DNA of 35,068 nucleotides from Gammaproteobacteria bacterium (GCA_026984775.1 JALSRM010000067.1:1-35068), one strand, 5' to 3'. Shown: positions 24,106 through 33,427, counted from the first letter of the stretch. The notes: generated by a model from the sequence alone, not told the origin. Numbers and translations: made by a program.

Positions 24106-26149
24106 TGCGTTGACACCAGGCTATCAACTGCTGTGGTATGAGATCCGATCCGTGCTGGGGCAGGGTGCTTTTGGTATTACCTACCTTGCTCGAGACACCA
24201 ATCTCAAACGGCTGGTCGCGATCAAGGAATTCCTGCCGGGTCAATATGCCATGCGTGATCAGGATGAAACCATCCGACCTGTCACCGATGAAATGGAAGA
24301 ACGGTTTTCAGAGGGGTTGCGGCGGTTTATCCAGGAAGCCCGTATCCTTGACCAGTTTGAGCATCCCAACATTGTTCGTATTACCAATGTATTCGAGGCC
24401 AACAATACCGCCTATATGGTCATGCGCTATGAACAGGGTGTCAGTCTCAAGGAGATCTTGATTCGGCAGAAATTCCTCGATGAGGCCGATCTCTTGAATA
24501 TTTTGTTCCCGATTCTGAACGGTCTTGAAAAAATCCATGAATCCGGGTTCATACACCGCGATATCAAGCCTGCCAATATTTTTATCCGTACCGATGGGAC
24601 ACCTGTCTTGCTCGATTTCGGATCAGCAAGACAATCTCTGGAAAAAGAAACTCATACACTGACCAGTCTCGTCTCTCCGGGATATGCACCGATCGAACAG
24701 TATGTCAGCAAAAGTGACAAACAAGGACCGTGGTCTGATATCTACGGCATGGCCGCTACACTCTACCGGGCGGTTACAGGGGTACCTCCCTGTGATGCAA
24801 TCACTCGTGGTGAATCCTTGACCCGGGATGACAGGGATAATCTCATACCCTGCCATGAACTTGCAGACAAACGGTATTCGGATCGGTTTCTGGCAGCGAT
24901 TGACCATGGTCTGGCCTTTCTGACTCGGGACAGGCCACAGACGATCGGTGAGTGGAAGGAGGAACTCCAGCCACAGACCCAGACTGGTGAAGCAGCCAAA
25001 ACGGTTTTATCCGGCCATGCTTCGGGCCAGGTAGTGTCTCTGGTCAAGGAATCTTTGACGGAAACGGTAACACGCCTGAACGATAGTTTGGATCCTTCCT
25101 GGAATAAAGAGGCATTCGTTTCCATGGAGCTTGCTCATAAACAGGGATTCCGGCGTGGAATCAAATATGCGCTGGCCTTGTTATTGTTGATCGCAGGAGG
25201 TCTGTTTATAGGTAATTATCAGAAAATACAGCAAGTGGTCCAGCCAGGATTTGTTGCCCCTGACGAAATCAGCAATAGACCAATCCAGTCGGTGACGGGA
25301 ATGATCGAGAAAAAAAAGTTGAAGGAAGAACTGAAGCAGGAGTTGAAAGCAGAACTCGATAATAGCAACGAACCCGCCACACCACTGGAAATTGCAAAGA
25401 GCGAGAAGGTTAAGGAGAAACTCAAGGAAGAGATCAAACAGGAACTCAAGGCTGAAATCAGCAATGGTGACCAACTTGTTGTTTCACCCGATGTGGTTAA
25501 GAAGGAAGAAATCAAACAGGAGCTGAAAGAAGAACTGAAACGGGAACTGAGTAACGAGCAAACCTTAGAGAAAGCGGATGCCTTGCTTGAAAGTAATGAT
25601 CTGCCCGAACCAAAAATGCCGGAGACTGAAATTCCGGTTGTACTCGATGAGAAGACGGCGAAAAAACTGGAGGCAGAAGGCAAGATCATCGTAATTGACG
25701 AAGAGGCATCTCGGCGTATTACAAAAAAGAAAAAGGTCGAACAACATCCGGTTGAAGCACTGAAAGGAGAAGAAATCCCTTTCAGAAAGCTACCGGTTGA
25801 AAAGAAAACCCCGGTAAAGACTGTCACGCCTGAGATCATGCCAGAACCGGCTGTAACAAGCCCTGTTGTCCCTAGTGATAATACAGTGAAAACTGAACAA
25901 TCCGTTAAGAGATCGGGTGAGGCGACAACGGAGAGACGAGTCCAGGAAGTCTATGTCCCAGCGAAAAAGCAGAAAGTGATCATTGAAGAAATCAAGGTCC
26001 CTCCACATACAACCTCACCGGATGATAATGTTGTAGAAAAATTGAGAGATTGGGTGGATTTTATGGTTAAATCGGGCAAGGAACGGGCCAAGCAACAGCC
26101 CCAGCAAAATAAGGAACAGACAGGAAGCCAATTATTGGAAAATAAATGA
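24074..26149 (+). CDS. Membrane-anchored Ser/Thr protein kinase with Lys/Glu-rich helical repeats
   Basis: The 691-residue protein starts with a complete Hanks-type kinase: glycine loop LGQGAFG (28-34), Lys51 (VAIKEF), Glu88, catalytic HRDIKPANI (161-169), DFG (181-183) and the activation-segment end SPGYAPIEQY. One membrane helix lies near 365-380 (YALALLLLIAGGLFIG), so the kinase is cytosolic and about 310 residues are outside. The outer part holds three units of charged helix (413-492), a Pro/Val-rich linker, and a C-terminal helix KLRDWVDFMVKSGKERA. No PASTA, WD40 or other known sensor domain is seen. The start overlaps the GGDEF gene by 32 bp and the stop overlaps the EEP gene. An ATG at 24080 is an alternative start. 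Confidence 0.93.
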   Translation: MPMENTETPRNALTPGYQLLWYEIRSVLGQGAFGITYLARDTNLKRLVAIKEFLPGQYAMRDQDETIRPVTDEMEERFSEGLRRFIQEARILDQFEHPNIVRITNVFEANNTAYMVMRYEQGVSLKEILIRQKFLDEADLLNILFPILNGLEKIHESGFIHRDIKPANIFIRTDGTPVLLDFGSARQSLEKETHTLTSLVSPGYAPIEQYVSKSDKQGPWSDIYGMAATLYRAVTGVPPCDAITRGESLTRDDRDNLIPCHELADKRYSDRFLAAIDHGLAFLTRDRPQTIGEWKEELQPQTQTGEAAKTVLSGHASGQVVSLVKESLTETVTRLNDSLDPSWNKEAFVSMELAHKQGFRRGIKYALALLLLIAGGLFIGNYQKIQQVVQPGFVAPDEISNRPIQSVTGMIEKKKLKEELKQELKAELDNSNEPATPLEIAKSEKVKEKLKEEIKQELKAEISNGDQLVVSPDVVKKEEIKQELKEELKRELSNEQTLEKADALLESNDLPEPKMPETEIPVVLDEKTAKKLEAEGKIIVIDEEASRRITKKKKVEQHPVEALKGEEIPFRKLPVEKKTPVKTVTPEIMPEPAVTSPVVPSDNTVKTEQSVKRSGEATTERRVQEVYVPAKKQKVIIEEIKVPPHTTSPDDNVVEKLRDWVDFMVKSGKERAKQQPQQNKEQTGSQLLENK
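25310..25549 (+). repeat. Three coding repeats of a charged helix in the kinase outer domain
   Basis: Protein units KKKLKEELKQELKAEL (413-428), EKVKEKLKEEIKQELKAEI (444-462) and KKEEIKQELKEELKREL (476-492) recur about every 32 residues, each followed by a short Asn/Ser-containing linker. The i/i+4 Glu-Lys pattern suggests coiled coils or ER/K-type single helices. DNA copies are diverged in third positions, so the protein pattern is conserved rather than freshly duplicated. Confidence 0.85.
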
Positions 26150-26910
26150 CCAGGGGGGATCCTTTCAAGGTACTGACCTATAACATCCACAAAGGCTTTA
26201 GTACCGGGAATTTCAAATTTGTCTTGCACCAGATTCGGGAAGCAATCGAAACAGCCAATGTGGATCTCGTCCTGTTGCAGGAGATACAGGGTGAACACCA
26301 TTTGAAGAAACGTCGGGTTAGTGATTGGCCCTCCCTGTCCCAGTTTGAATTTCTGGCCGACAAGATGTGGCCGCATTATGCCTATGGTAAAAATGCAGTT
26401 TATCTGTCAGGTCATCATGGCAACGCCATTCTGAGCAAGTATCCCATCCTGCACTGGGAAAATATCAACGTCTCGGCCAGCAAACGTGCCAGTCGAAGTT
26501 TGTTGCATGCAGTGATCAAGCTCCCGGGTTCGGGGCCATATCTCCATGCCTTTTGCATCCACCTTGCGTTGCGAGCACCGGAGCGAAGGCGGCAACTGCG
26601 TCTTCTTTCCAGCCGGATCGAGTCCCATGTTCCGGAAGAGTGTCCGTTGATCGTGGCGGGAGATTTCAACGACTGGCTGGGGCAAGCGGAAAAAAACATC
26701 AGTCATCGGTTGGGACTCGAAGAAGTTTTCAAACGACTGACAGGTAAGCGGGCAAAAACTTTTCCGGTATGGTGGCCAGTGTTGCCGGTGGATAGGGTCT
26801 ATTACCGTGGTCTTGAACCTTTGAGTTGTAGTATTCTGGATTCGAGAACATGGCGGCGATTGTCGGATCACGCTGCGCTATGTGCTGAATTCAGGGCGAC
26901 CAGGGAATAA
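26146..26910 (+). CDS. Endonuclease/exonuclease/phosphatase (EEP) family hydrolase, YbhP-like
   Basis: The 254-residue protein has the EEP metal-site motifs in order: LTYNIHKG (Asn), LVLLQEIQG (Glu), GNAILSKYPI, CIHLAL (His), VAGDFNDW (Asp and Asn), PVDRVYYRG (Asp) and LSDHAAL (His). There is no signal peptide. EEP proteins of this size cut phosphodiesters in nucleic acids, phospholipids or inositol phosphates. E. coli ybhP lies beside cardiolipin synthase clsB, and here a CDP-alcohol phosphatidyltransferase follows two genes later, so a phospholipid link is plausible. Translation is coupled to the kinase gene (ATGA), and the PGPGW gene begins 3 bp after the stop. Confidence 0.88.
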   Translation: MTRGDPFKVLTYNIHKGFSTGNFKFVLHQIREAIETANVDLVLLQEIQGEHHLKKRRVSDWPSLSQFEFLADKMWPHYAYGKNAVYLSGHHGNAILSKYPILHWENINVSASKRASRSLLHAVIKLPGSGPYLHAFCIHLALRAPERRRQLRLLSSRIESHVPEECPLIVAGDFNDWLGQAEKNISHRLGLEEVFKRLTGKRAKTFPVWWPVLPVDRVYYRGLEPLSCSILDSRTWRRLSDHAALCAEFRATRE

Positions 26911-26913
26911 CCG

Positions 26914-27168
26914 ATGCGCCGAACACTGCATCTGACCTATAAACTGGTTCGACGAATCGTCATCTTTATCGTCGGCGTGACGATAGTCGTGATCGGCGTG
27001 ATCATGTTTGTTACTCCGGGGCCGGCACTGGTTGTAATCCCGATTGGTCTTGCAGTACTCGGAATTGAGTTTGCCTGGGCGCGGCATTGGCTGAAAGTTA
27101 TGAAAGAGAAAACCGTGGAAATGGCCAGCAAGGCGGGCGACTGGAAAAACAGCAGGAAAGACAAGTGA
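26914..27168 (+). CDS. Small PGPGW-family membrane protein
   Basis: The 84-residue product matches the PGPGW family (PF09656 type). A basic amphipathic N-terminus (MRRTLHLTYKLVRRIV) is followed by two close hydrophobic stretches joined by the signature TPGPALVVIPIGLAVLGIEF with AWAR after it, then a charged cytosolic helix (LKVMKEKTVEMASKAGDWKN). Function is unknown; the TPGPA turn probably makes a re-entrant or hairpin membrane element. It is packed between the EEP gene (3-bp gap) and the phosphatidyltransferase gene, whose GTG start overlaps its TGA stop, so it is likely made together with lipid-acting proteins. Confidence 0.85.
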   Translation: MRRTLHLTYKLVRRIVIFIVGVTIVVIGVIMFVTPGPALVVIPIGLAVLGIEFAWARHWLKVMKEKTVEMASKAGDWKNSRKDK

Positions 27169-27737
27169 ATGTCCTGGTGAATATTCCCAATCTCTTGACC
27201 CTGATCAGGATCTGTCTTGTTCCTGTAATGGTCGCCGTTTCCTCCCAGGGTCATGCCAATCTGTTTCTTGGAATTTTGATATTTGCTTTCTTTACCGATG
27301 CGCTCGACGGGTTCATTGCCCGTACCTTCGGGCTGCAGACAAAATTCGGGGCCAGGCTCGACAGCTTGGCCGATTTTGCCGTTTATATATCTATTCCAAT
27401 CTGTGCCTGGTTGTTATGGCCTGATGTGATCCGGAAAGAGATGATCTATGTTCTCGCCGTAGTGGCCAGCATCGTTATGCCAGTTGGGATTGGGATACTC
27501 AAATTCGGTAGTTACACCAGTTATCATACGTGGCTGACGAAACTGGCAGCGGCATCGATGGCGATTGCATCGATTCTCTTGTTTGTCGGGGGGCCGGTAT
27601 GGTTGTTTCGCTCAGCAGCAATGCTTTGTGTGCTTGCCGCATTGGAGGAAATATTGATCACGCTGATTTTGAAGGAGCCGAAGTCCAATGTTCGCAGCCT
27701 GTGGACAGTGCTCAGAAACCATCGTAAGCACGCTTGA
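27165..27737 (+). CDS. CDP-alcohol phosphatidyltransferase (PgsA-like)
   Basis: I start at the GTG at 27165, which overlaps the upstream stop as GTGA, has CAGGAAAG just before it, and gives 190 residues, the normal family size. The catalytic signature D-G-x2-A-R-x8-G-x3-D-x3-D is complete (Asp48-Gly49, Ala52-Arg53, Gly62, Asp66, Asp70: DGFIARTFG... GARLDSLAD). The N-terminus NIPNLLTLIRICLVPVMV is typical of PgsA/PgpA-type enzymes. It transfers a phosphatidyl group from CDP-diacylglycerol to an alcohol; glycerol-3-phosphate is the commonest acceptor, but the acceptor cannot be read here. The 3' end overlaps convergent avtA by 26 bp. Confidence 0.9.
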   Translation: MNVLVNIPNLLTLIRICLVPVMVAVSSQGHANLFLGILIFAFFTDALDGFIARTFGLQTKFGARLDSLADFAVYISIPICAWLLWPDVIRKEMIYVLAVVASIVMPVGIGILKFGSYTSYHTWLTKLAAASMAIASILLFVGGPVWLFRSAAMLCVLAALEEILITLILKEPKSNVRSLWTVLRNHRKHA

Positions 27738-28968
27738 CCTCCTCTCCAATAATTTCAAGCCCTTCTCTCACCGTTTCTTCATCCTGTGAGTAGGTAATAC
27801 GAATACACTCATGTTTGTGTTGCCATTCTTCATCCATCCCAGGGAAGAAATAATGGCCAGAGACCACAAGCACACCACGTGCTTTCAGACGTTCATAGAG
27901 GGTTTCGCTGGTAATGGGGAAATTCCGTAACCACAGCCACAAGAACAAGGCACCTTCCGCCTTGTGGAGATGAAAATCGCATCCTTGAAGTGATTGAGAC
28001 AGCCAGTCGATCGCCTGTTCAGCCCGGTTCTTATAATAGGGTTTGATCACATTCTGGCTGAGAGAAATGATTTCGCCACTTTTAATCAGCTCAGTGGTCA
28101 GTTGGGGTCCCAGCCCGCTACCCGCAAGATTGAAAATCGCATTGATGCCAGTAATGGCGTCGATGATTTCGTGACTGGCAATGACGATTCCAGTCCGGGT
28201 ACCGGGCAAGCCCAGTTTGGACAGACTCATGCAGAGGATGGTGTTTTCATTCCATACGGGTTCTGCCCCGGTGAAGATGATGCTGGGAAAAGGTAGGCCG
28301 TAAGCATTGTCAATGATCAGGGGGATCTGATGTGTGGCCGAAAGATCCATCAGATGCCTGACCTCCTCATCGGTCAGTACGTTACCTGTCGGATTGGTCG
28401 GTCGTGAGACACAGATTGCACCGATGTCATCCCCAAGGGTTAAAGCCCCAAAATCCACATGATATTTGAAGGTGTGATCATCCACATGCTCAATGGATGG
28501 ACGTTGAGCGATGAAGAAACGCTCACTTAATCCCAGATCAGAATAGCCGATATATTCCGGTGCCAGCGGAAAGAGAATCTTTTTCCTGCTACCATCGGGG
28601 AACTCACCGGCGAACAGGTTAAACAGAATGAAAAAACTGGATTGGCTTCCCAGCGTCAGGGCAATGTTCTGTGAAGAAATATCCCACCCGAAGGTCGAAC
28701 GAAGAAGATCGGCCAATGCTTCGATGAAAGCCAAATCACCTTGTGGAGGATCATAATTTCCTATGAGTTTCTCGAAACGGTTCCCCTCTCTGAGGATTTG
28801 TTCCATCCGTTTACGGAAGATTCTTTGAACTTCCGGAATGTGTCCAGGATTTCCTCCCCCAAGCATCCGCATGTTGGTGTTTCCGGACATGGCTTTACCC
28901 AAGTCATCCATTAATTGAAGAATACCGGATTGACTGGTGAATTTTTGGCCGAAACTGGAAAATTTCAT
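27712..28968 (-). CDS. avtA: Valine-pyruvate aminotransferase AvtA
   Basis: The 418-residue PLP aminotransferase aligns with E. coli AvtA (417) over its length: FGQKFTSQSGILQLMDDL, MLGGGNPGHIPE, NYDPPQGDLAFIEALADLLR, LFPLAPEYIGYSDLGL, ICVSRPTNPTGNVLTDEEV, the PLP-lysine segment CMSLSKLGLPGTR, and GALFLWLWLRNFPITSE. It interconverts valine/pyruvate with 2-oxoisovalerate/alanine, a route to alanine. It lies 55 bp downstream of cyaA on the same strand and has its own candidate promoter across the cyaA stop. Confidence 0.95.
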   Translation of the reverse strand: MKFSSFGQKFTSQSGILQLMDDLGKAMSGNTNMRMLGGGNPGHIPEVQRIFRKRMEQILREGNRFEKLIGNYDPPQGDLAFIEALADLLRSTFGWDISSQNIALTLGSQSSFFILFNLFAGEFPDGSRKKILFPLAPEYIGYSDLGLSERFFIAQRPSIEHVDDHTFKYHVDFGALTLGDDIGAICVSRPTNPTGNVLTDEEVRHLMDLSATHQIPLIIDNAYGLPFPSIIFTGAEPVWNENTILCMSLSKLGLPGTRTGIVIASHEIIDAITGINAIFNLAGSGLGPQLTTELIKSGEIISLSQNVIKPYYKNRAEQAIDWLSQSLQGCDFHLHKAEGALFLWLWLRNFPITSETLYERLKARGVLVVSGHYFFPGMDEEWQHKHECIRITYSQDEETVREGLEIIGEEVKRAYDGF

Positions 28969-29000
28969 GGAAATTGCTGCACCTGCTTAATGTTGAGTGC

Positions 29001-29029
29001 AGTATAAGGGTTTGGCGATCGCCCTACAA
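29001..29029 (-). promoter_or_regulatory. Candidate avtA promoter with palindromic spacer
   Basis: On the minus strand TTGTAG (29029-29024) and TATACT (29006-29001) are 17 bp apart. The spacer contains the perfect palindrome GGCGATCGCC (29014-29023), directly after the cyaA stop codon. The -35 is weak (3 of 6). Confidence 0.35.
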
Positions 29030-31918
29030 TTTTTCCAGTGCCCGAGTCAGTTTTGATTCGATATGTTTTTTGTAACGGAAGAACTGACAGGATTGAAACT
29101 GATTTTTGTCATGATCATTCAGCATCGACTGTGACAGATCAATGTCCGTAATGTAGACGGGATAGGCCTGTCGGCTACCCCGGAATTTCATTATCTGCCT
29201 TGCCACTTTGTCAAAAAGTTCTTCACCATATTCCAGTGAGGAAAATTCCTGATCACGACAGTAGATCGTGTACTGTTCTGAATAGGTTTCATCCAGATCA
29301 CATAAAACCTGCAGGCTGAGGAAGTTGCCTGTGTGATCATACGTCTGCTTGATTGGCTCGATCCTGTAGCCATCGATCGGATCATTTTCGATCAGATAGA
29401 GTTCACAGACACATTCGTTGTCTTGCAGAAGGCTGGTCAGGTCATTGTGGGCAACACGTTCGATAATGGAATTGGTAAAAATCTGATAATGGTCAAACAG
29501 GCTTCTTTTGTTGATATAGGTGTTAGTCTGGACAAACAGTGATCCTTTCTCGTCCAGTACAAAGACTTTGGCCTTTCCATTTCTGAACTCGAAAAAGAGC
29601 TGGACAGCGTCTGCCCGGTTCTGAGCATAGATTGCGGGCAAAAGGGTGCCGCTGCAGGCATGGGGGCCGAAATAGACTTGTGAGAAAGAGGTTCGTGATC
29701 GGGAAAGATATTCCATCAGTGTTTCGAGATTTTCGAGAACATGGTGGGAGATCACATCGTTATGAACCTCGATGCTGTGAAAACCGTCTTCTACTTCAAG
29801 AATATAGTGGCCTTCTGCAGAACCGTCTTCGCCATAAAAGTTTCCGACAATATCGTTGAACAATGTGGTTAATGTATTCCGGATCGGAGCACCGTAAGCC
29901 GGTGAATAACAATGGACATCGAGCACCGTCGGCAGCCTTTTCTGAGAAGGGGGTGCCCATGACATATAGTCTGTTAAACAGTCCACAAGACCATCGATTC
30001 CGGAATAGTGTTTGATGAACGTTTCACCCCACGAGGTGGTAAAGACAAGATCGAAGGTTTTGATCAGGTTTTCATGTTGGCCACCATAACTCAGGGCATT
30101 GCTGCGTTCTGTTGCCAGATAGGTATCGATCCGTTCTGAATCAGGTTTCGGTTCCAGTCCGGTATTGACGAAGATAGCACCGGAAGCAATCCGAACCGGT
30201 GCTGCAAGGGCATCGTTGCCAATGATCTCAGTCAGTGGAAGCTGGGTGTTCAAAGCCTTGCGAATGGTTTGAATTTCGTTCTGTGAAATCTGTTGATCGG
30301 GTGGCAGATAAAGCATGATCTTGCTGTTTTCTGTCAGCACCCGGTTGAAATAACACCAAGCAAGCATCTCGATCAGGCTGGAGGCATGTTTCAGGTGTGT
30401 CGAGTCACCCAGATCCTGCGGTGTAACTATACCGCGGTAGAGCACCCAGGAGGAGGATCCACTTCGTGCCTCGTTTAGCCCCCAGTTTGATTCCGGTGAT
30501 GTCTTGATCAAGTGCAGGGAGACAGTACTTTCACTGATATCGGGGGAAATTCCTCGGTTGATAATCTCGATCTTGCCGGCCTTGCGCTCAAAGGCAGAAA
30601 ACAGACGCCGGTTCAGTAACTGCAGATCGGTCTGACTGATCCGTGGATTTTCTGTCTGCTGGTGGGCGAACCGGCTCAAGATACGGAAGCTCTTTGTCAG
30701 TGTATTGACCAGATCACTTTTTTCTCTCAGCACAGTCTCCAGCTTCCAGTGATCCCGGGAGTCCAGTTTCTGGATCAGCTCTTCGTCCCAGCCCCACTCT
30801 GCAACCAGGTCACGGGTCAGTTTCTGTTTCCAGCTGGCAAAGCGGTAGTTTTTGTTGATCCCATCGCTCAATGCTGCATGGATTTTGAGGTAAAAACTGC
30901 GCCGCAGAACATTCAGTCTCAGGTCGTCATTTTGATCAAGCAAGTACTCTTCCACCTGTCGGAACATCAGCAGCCATGGGTCCAGCTGGTTGATGTCGGT
31001 GATGCCATCGTAAACCTTATTTTTGAACTGGTGGCTGATCAGGCTGATGCCACTCTCATCGTTGGCATAGACTTCCATCAACAACAGTTTCAGAACCGAT
31101 TTGTAAGGAGCAGTGATACTTTTATTGAGCTGCCAGATCGCGGCACCAAAAAATTCTTCGGCTGGTATCTCGGTCAAGGGCCCCAAGTCGATACATTGAT
31201 CAAAAGATGGTTGATCAGTCATCTCAACCCGTTGCTGACTCTGAATGTAGCTATCATATTGTGTTTCGTAATGGGGGGGGACCAGCCACCAGGCAAGAGG
31301 TTGGCCGGCTATGAGTACACTGGAACGATAAAATTCGTCCAGCAACAGGCCATGCTGTGAGGAACCACTGCTTTCAGCAGAGAGTGGCAGTGTTTCTCCG
31401 GATCGGAATTTATATGGGTTGATAATAAAAAAATGGACTTCGATATCGGACTTTGCCGCCCATGCCTCAATGAGCTTTGCCTTTTGCTGTAGTTCATTGA
31501 TGCCATCGGCGTCAATTTCTGGATCGACAAACACCCAGATATCGAAATCACTCTGTCCGTTATAGGCGATTGTTCCAGGACTGCCTATGAAATAGAGTCC
31601 CAGCAAGCCAAATTTACGCGGAGCCTTTTTACCGATTTTGTTGTCGCGTGCAATACGACGGGCTTCGAACAGAGTCTCACCTGAAGGGTCGTAATCAACG
31701 ATACCGAACGGAGTCTTTTCGGAAATATAACCCGGGAGAGACTTGTCATTGGCATGAAACAACATCGGCAGGGCGTAGAGGAAAGTTTTCTTCCTTTGGC
31801 TCAATGAGGCATGAATACGGTTGAGTCTGGCCTCGTTTATGGCCATGAACCGTGAGTATGGTGAATCAGTTTCTTCAGGTTGAAGAACAGCAGTTTCTTC
31901 TGGGATTGCTACGGACAT
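29024..31918 (-). CDS. cyaA: Class I adenylate cyclase
   Basis: From the ATG at 31918 the protein has 964 residues; a TTG nine codons upstream is the only alternative. The N-terminal catalytic half has the nucleotidyltransferase-like metal motif [20 protein letters not shown], with Asp124 and Asp126, preceded by [20 protein letters not shown]. Further class I hallmarks are [18 protein letters not shown], the WWLVPP that follows it, and [11 protein letters not shown]. It makes cAMP from ATP for CRP. Length is like Pseudomonas-type class I cyclases and longer than E. coli CyaA (848), with the extra sequence in the C-terminal half. It is divergent from glyA across a 202-bp region. Confidence 0.94.
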   Translation of the reverse strand: MSVAIPEETAVLQPEETDSPYSRFMAINEARLNRIHASLSQRKKTFLYALPMLFHANDKSLPGYISEKTPFGIVDYDPSGETLFEARRIARDNKIGKKAPRKFGLLGLYFIGSPGTIAYNGQSDFDIWVFVDPEIDADGINELQQKAKLIEAWAAKSDIEVHFFIINPYKFRSGETLPLSAESSGSSQHGLLLDEFYRSSVLIAGQPLAWWLVPPHYETQYDSYIQSQQRVEMTDQPSFDQCIDLGPLTEIPAEEFFGAAIWQLNKSITAPYKSVLKLLLMEVYANDESGISLISHQFKNKVYDGITDINQLDPWLLMFRQVEEYLLDQNDDLRLNVLRRSFYLKIHAALSDGINKNYRFASWKQKLTRDLVAEWGWDEELIQKLDSRDHWKLETVLREKSDLVNTLTKSFRILSRFAHQQTENPRISQTDLQLLNRRLFSAFERKAGKIEIINRGISPDISESTVSLHLIKTSPESNWGLNEARSGSSSWVLYRGIVTPQDLGDSTHLKHASSLIEMLAWCYFNRVLTENSKIMLYLPPDQQISQNEIQTIRKALNTQLPLTEIIGNDALAAPVRIASGAIFVNTGLEPKPDSERIDTYLATERSNALSYGGQHENLIKTFDLVFTTSWGETFIKHYSGIDGLVDCLTDYMSWAPPSQKRLPTVLDVHCYSPAYGAPIRNTLTTLFNDIVGNFYGEDGSAEGHYILEVEDGFHSIEVHNDVISHHVLENLETLMEYLSRSRTSFSQVYFGPHACSGTLLPAIYAQNRADAVQLFFEFRNGKAKVFVLDEKGSLFVQTNTYINKRSLFDHYQIFTNSIIERVAHNDLTSLLQDNECVCELYLIENDPIDGYRIEPIKQTYDHTGNFLSLQVLCDLDETYSEQYTIYCRDQEFSSLEYGEELFDKVARQIMKFRGSRQAYPVYITDIDLSQSMLNDHDKNQFQSCQFFRYKKHIESKLTRALEKL

Positions 31919-31979
31919 GTCTGTTATAGCGGCAGTCTGGGTCAAAGACTTGAGCTATTACAAATCCGGAAACTTTGGT

Positions 31980-32002
31980 ATTCTTATTAGTTCGATAAGA
32001 AT
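31980..32002. repeat. Perfect inverted repeat between cyaA and glyA
   Basis: Arms ATTCTTAT and ATAAGAAT (8 bp) are exact reverse complements around TAGTTCG. The site sits 62 bp upstream of cyaA and 118 bp upstream of glyA, suitable for an operator or a hairpin in the glyA leader. It does not match the PurR, MetR or CRP consensus that I know. The rest of the 202-bp interval shows no riboswitch motif I recognise. Confidence 0.55.
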
Positions 32003-32120
32003 TTCTCGGCCGGTTTGCTTTGCAGTCGGTCTTTTCAGCAGTTTTGCCGATGATGAGAAAGCTGTTGTCTGGGTTCAGACATTTGTACAACAACCTATAA
32101 CTTACGGGAGACACAACCCA

Positions 32121-33374
32121 ATGTTTACAAAAGATATGAAAGTGGAAGGTTTTGATCCAGAGCTCTGGGAAGCAATGGAAGGGGAACGCAAGCGTCAGGA
32201 AGAGGATATCGAACTGATCGCATCCGAAAACATGACCAGTCCACGCGTGATGGAATGTCAAGGTTCTGTCCTGACCAACAAGTACGCTGAAGGGTATCCT
32301 GGCAAACGCTACTACGGTGGCTGTGAATACGTCGATACCGTTGAACAACTGGCTATCGATCGTGCCTGTGAGCTGTTTGGTGCAGACTGGGCCAATGTCC
32401 AGCCCCACTCCGGTTCCCAGGCCAACGGTGCCGTCTATCTCGCTCTGCTTGAGCCGGGTGACACCATCATGGGGTTGAGTCTCGCCCACGGTGGCCACCT
32501 GACTCATGGTGCCCACGTTAACGTATCCGGCCGGATCTTCAAAGCGGTCCAGTACGGCCTGGATGACAACGGCATTCTCGATTATGACCAGGCAGAAGAA
32601 TTGGCCATGGAACACAAGCCGAAAATGATCTGGACCGGTTTCTCCGCCTACTCGCGTGAATGGGACTGGCAGCGCTTCCGTGACATCTGTGACAAGGTTG
32701 GTGCCATCATGGTGGCCGACATCGCCCATGTTGCCGGCCTGGTTGCTGCTGGTGAATATCCCAGCCCCGTACAGATCGCGGATGTGACCACCTCAACCAC
32801 TCATAAAACCCTGCGTGGTCCGCGTTCTGGTATCATCATGGGCAAGGCCAATGAGGAGATCGAAAAGAAGATCAACTTCATGGTCTTTCCTGCTTACCAG
32901 GGCGGCCCACACATGCATACCATCGCGGCCAAGGCTGTTGCTTTCAAGGAAGCGATGCAACCCGAGTTCAAGGAATACATCAGACAGGTCAAGGCCAATG
33001 CGAAGGCCATGGTTGAAGTCTTCCTCGATCGTGGGTTGAAGGTTGTTTCGGGTGGCACCGACAATCATCTGTTCCTGGTGGATATGATTGAAAAAGGCTT
33101 GACCGGTAAAGATGTGGATGCCGCCCTCGGCAGAGCCAACATCACCGTCAACAAGAATGCGGTACCGAATGATCCTCAGTCACCCTTCGTGACCAGTGGC
33201 ATTCGTATTGGTACACCCTCGATCACGACCCGTGGCTTCAAGGAAGAAGAAGCGCGTCAGGTCGCTAACTGGATTTGTGACATCATGGACAACATGGGTG
33301 ACGAGAGCGTAATCGAGCGTGTCAAGGGTGAAGTGCTTGAGCTTTGCAAGAAGTTCCCTCTGTACGAGCAGTAA
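32121..33374 (+). CDS. glyA: Serine hydroxymethyltransferase
   Basis: The 417-residue PLP enzyme interconverts serine + THF with glycine + 5,10-methylene-THF. Length equals E. coli GlyA. Visible are [75 protein letters not shown] and [15 protein letters not shown] with the PLP lysine at residue 229, the same number as in E. coli. The frame is open for 68 codons further upstream, but family alignment and GGGAG 10-11 bp before 32121 set the start. It is followed by a strong terminator and nrdR. With gcvT/gcvP and serABC in the same window it completes the serine-glycine-C1 node. Confidence 0.97.
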   Translation: MFTKDMKVEGFDPELWEAMEGERKRQEEDIELIASENMTSPRVMECQGSVLTNKYAEGYPGKRYYGGCEYVDTVEQLAIDRACELFGADWANVQPHSGSQANGAVYLALLEPGDTIMGLSLAHGGHLTHGAHVNVSGRIFKAVQYGLDDNGILDYDQAEELAMEHKPKMIWTGFSAYSREWDWQRFRDICDKVGAIMVADIAHVAGLVAAGEYPSPVQIADVTTSTTHKTLRGPRSGIIMGKANEEIEKKINFMVFPAYQGGPHMHTIAAKAVAFKEAMQPEFKEYIRQVKANAKAMVEVFLDRGLKVVSGGTDNHLFLVDMIEKGLTGKDVDAALGRANITVNKNAVPNDPQSPFVTSGIRIGTPSITTRGFKEEEARQVANWICDIMDNMGDESVIERVKGEVLELCKKFPLYEQ

Positions 33375-33391
33375 GCAATGTCGATGCAAAG

Positions 33392-33427
33392 AACCGCATG
33401 ATCACTGCTGTGATCTTGCGGTTTTTT
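33392..33427 (+). terminator. Intrinsic terminator after glyA
   Basis: Stem AACCGCA-t-GATCAC / GTGATC-t-TGCGGTT with one T-T mismatch and a 4-nt TGCT loop, running into TTTTTT (33422-33427). It would limit read-through from glyA into nrdR. Confidence 0.9.

Noticed and set aside
25219-25839. 206-residue Ser/Phe-rich ORF on the minus strand
   Set aside because: It is the antisense of the kinase's Lys/Glu repeats; the Ser/Leu/Phe bias is what reverse-complemented Lys/Glu codons give. No ribosome site or family match.
29014-29023. GGCGATCGCC as a cyanobacterial HIP1-type element
   Set aside because: It contains GCGATCGC, but I noticed a single occurrence in a gammaproteobacterial context; probably coincidence or a regulatory dyad.
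30662-31360. 232-residue plus-strand ORF inside cyaA
   Set aside because: Antisense to a clear class I adenylate cyclase frame; composition (Gln/Val/Phe-rich) is typical of a shadow frame.
31917-32120. 68-codon N-terminal extension of glyA
   Set aside because: SHMT begins at 32121 by family length (417) and a GGGAG site; the extension covers the regulatory region with the inverted repeat.
31875-32729. 284-residue minus-strand ORF across the glyA 5' half and leader
   Set aside because: Mostly antisense to the well-conserved glyA; the protein has no recognisable motif.
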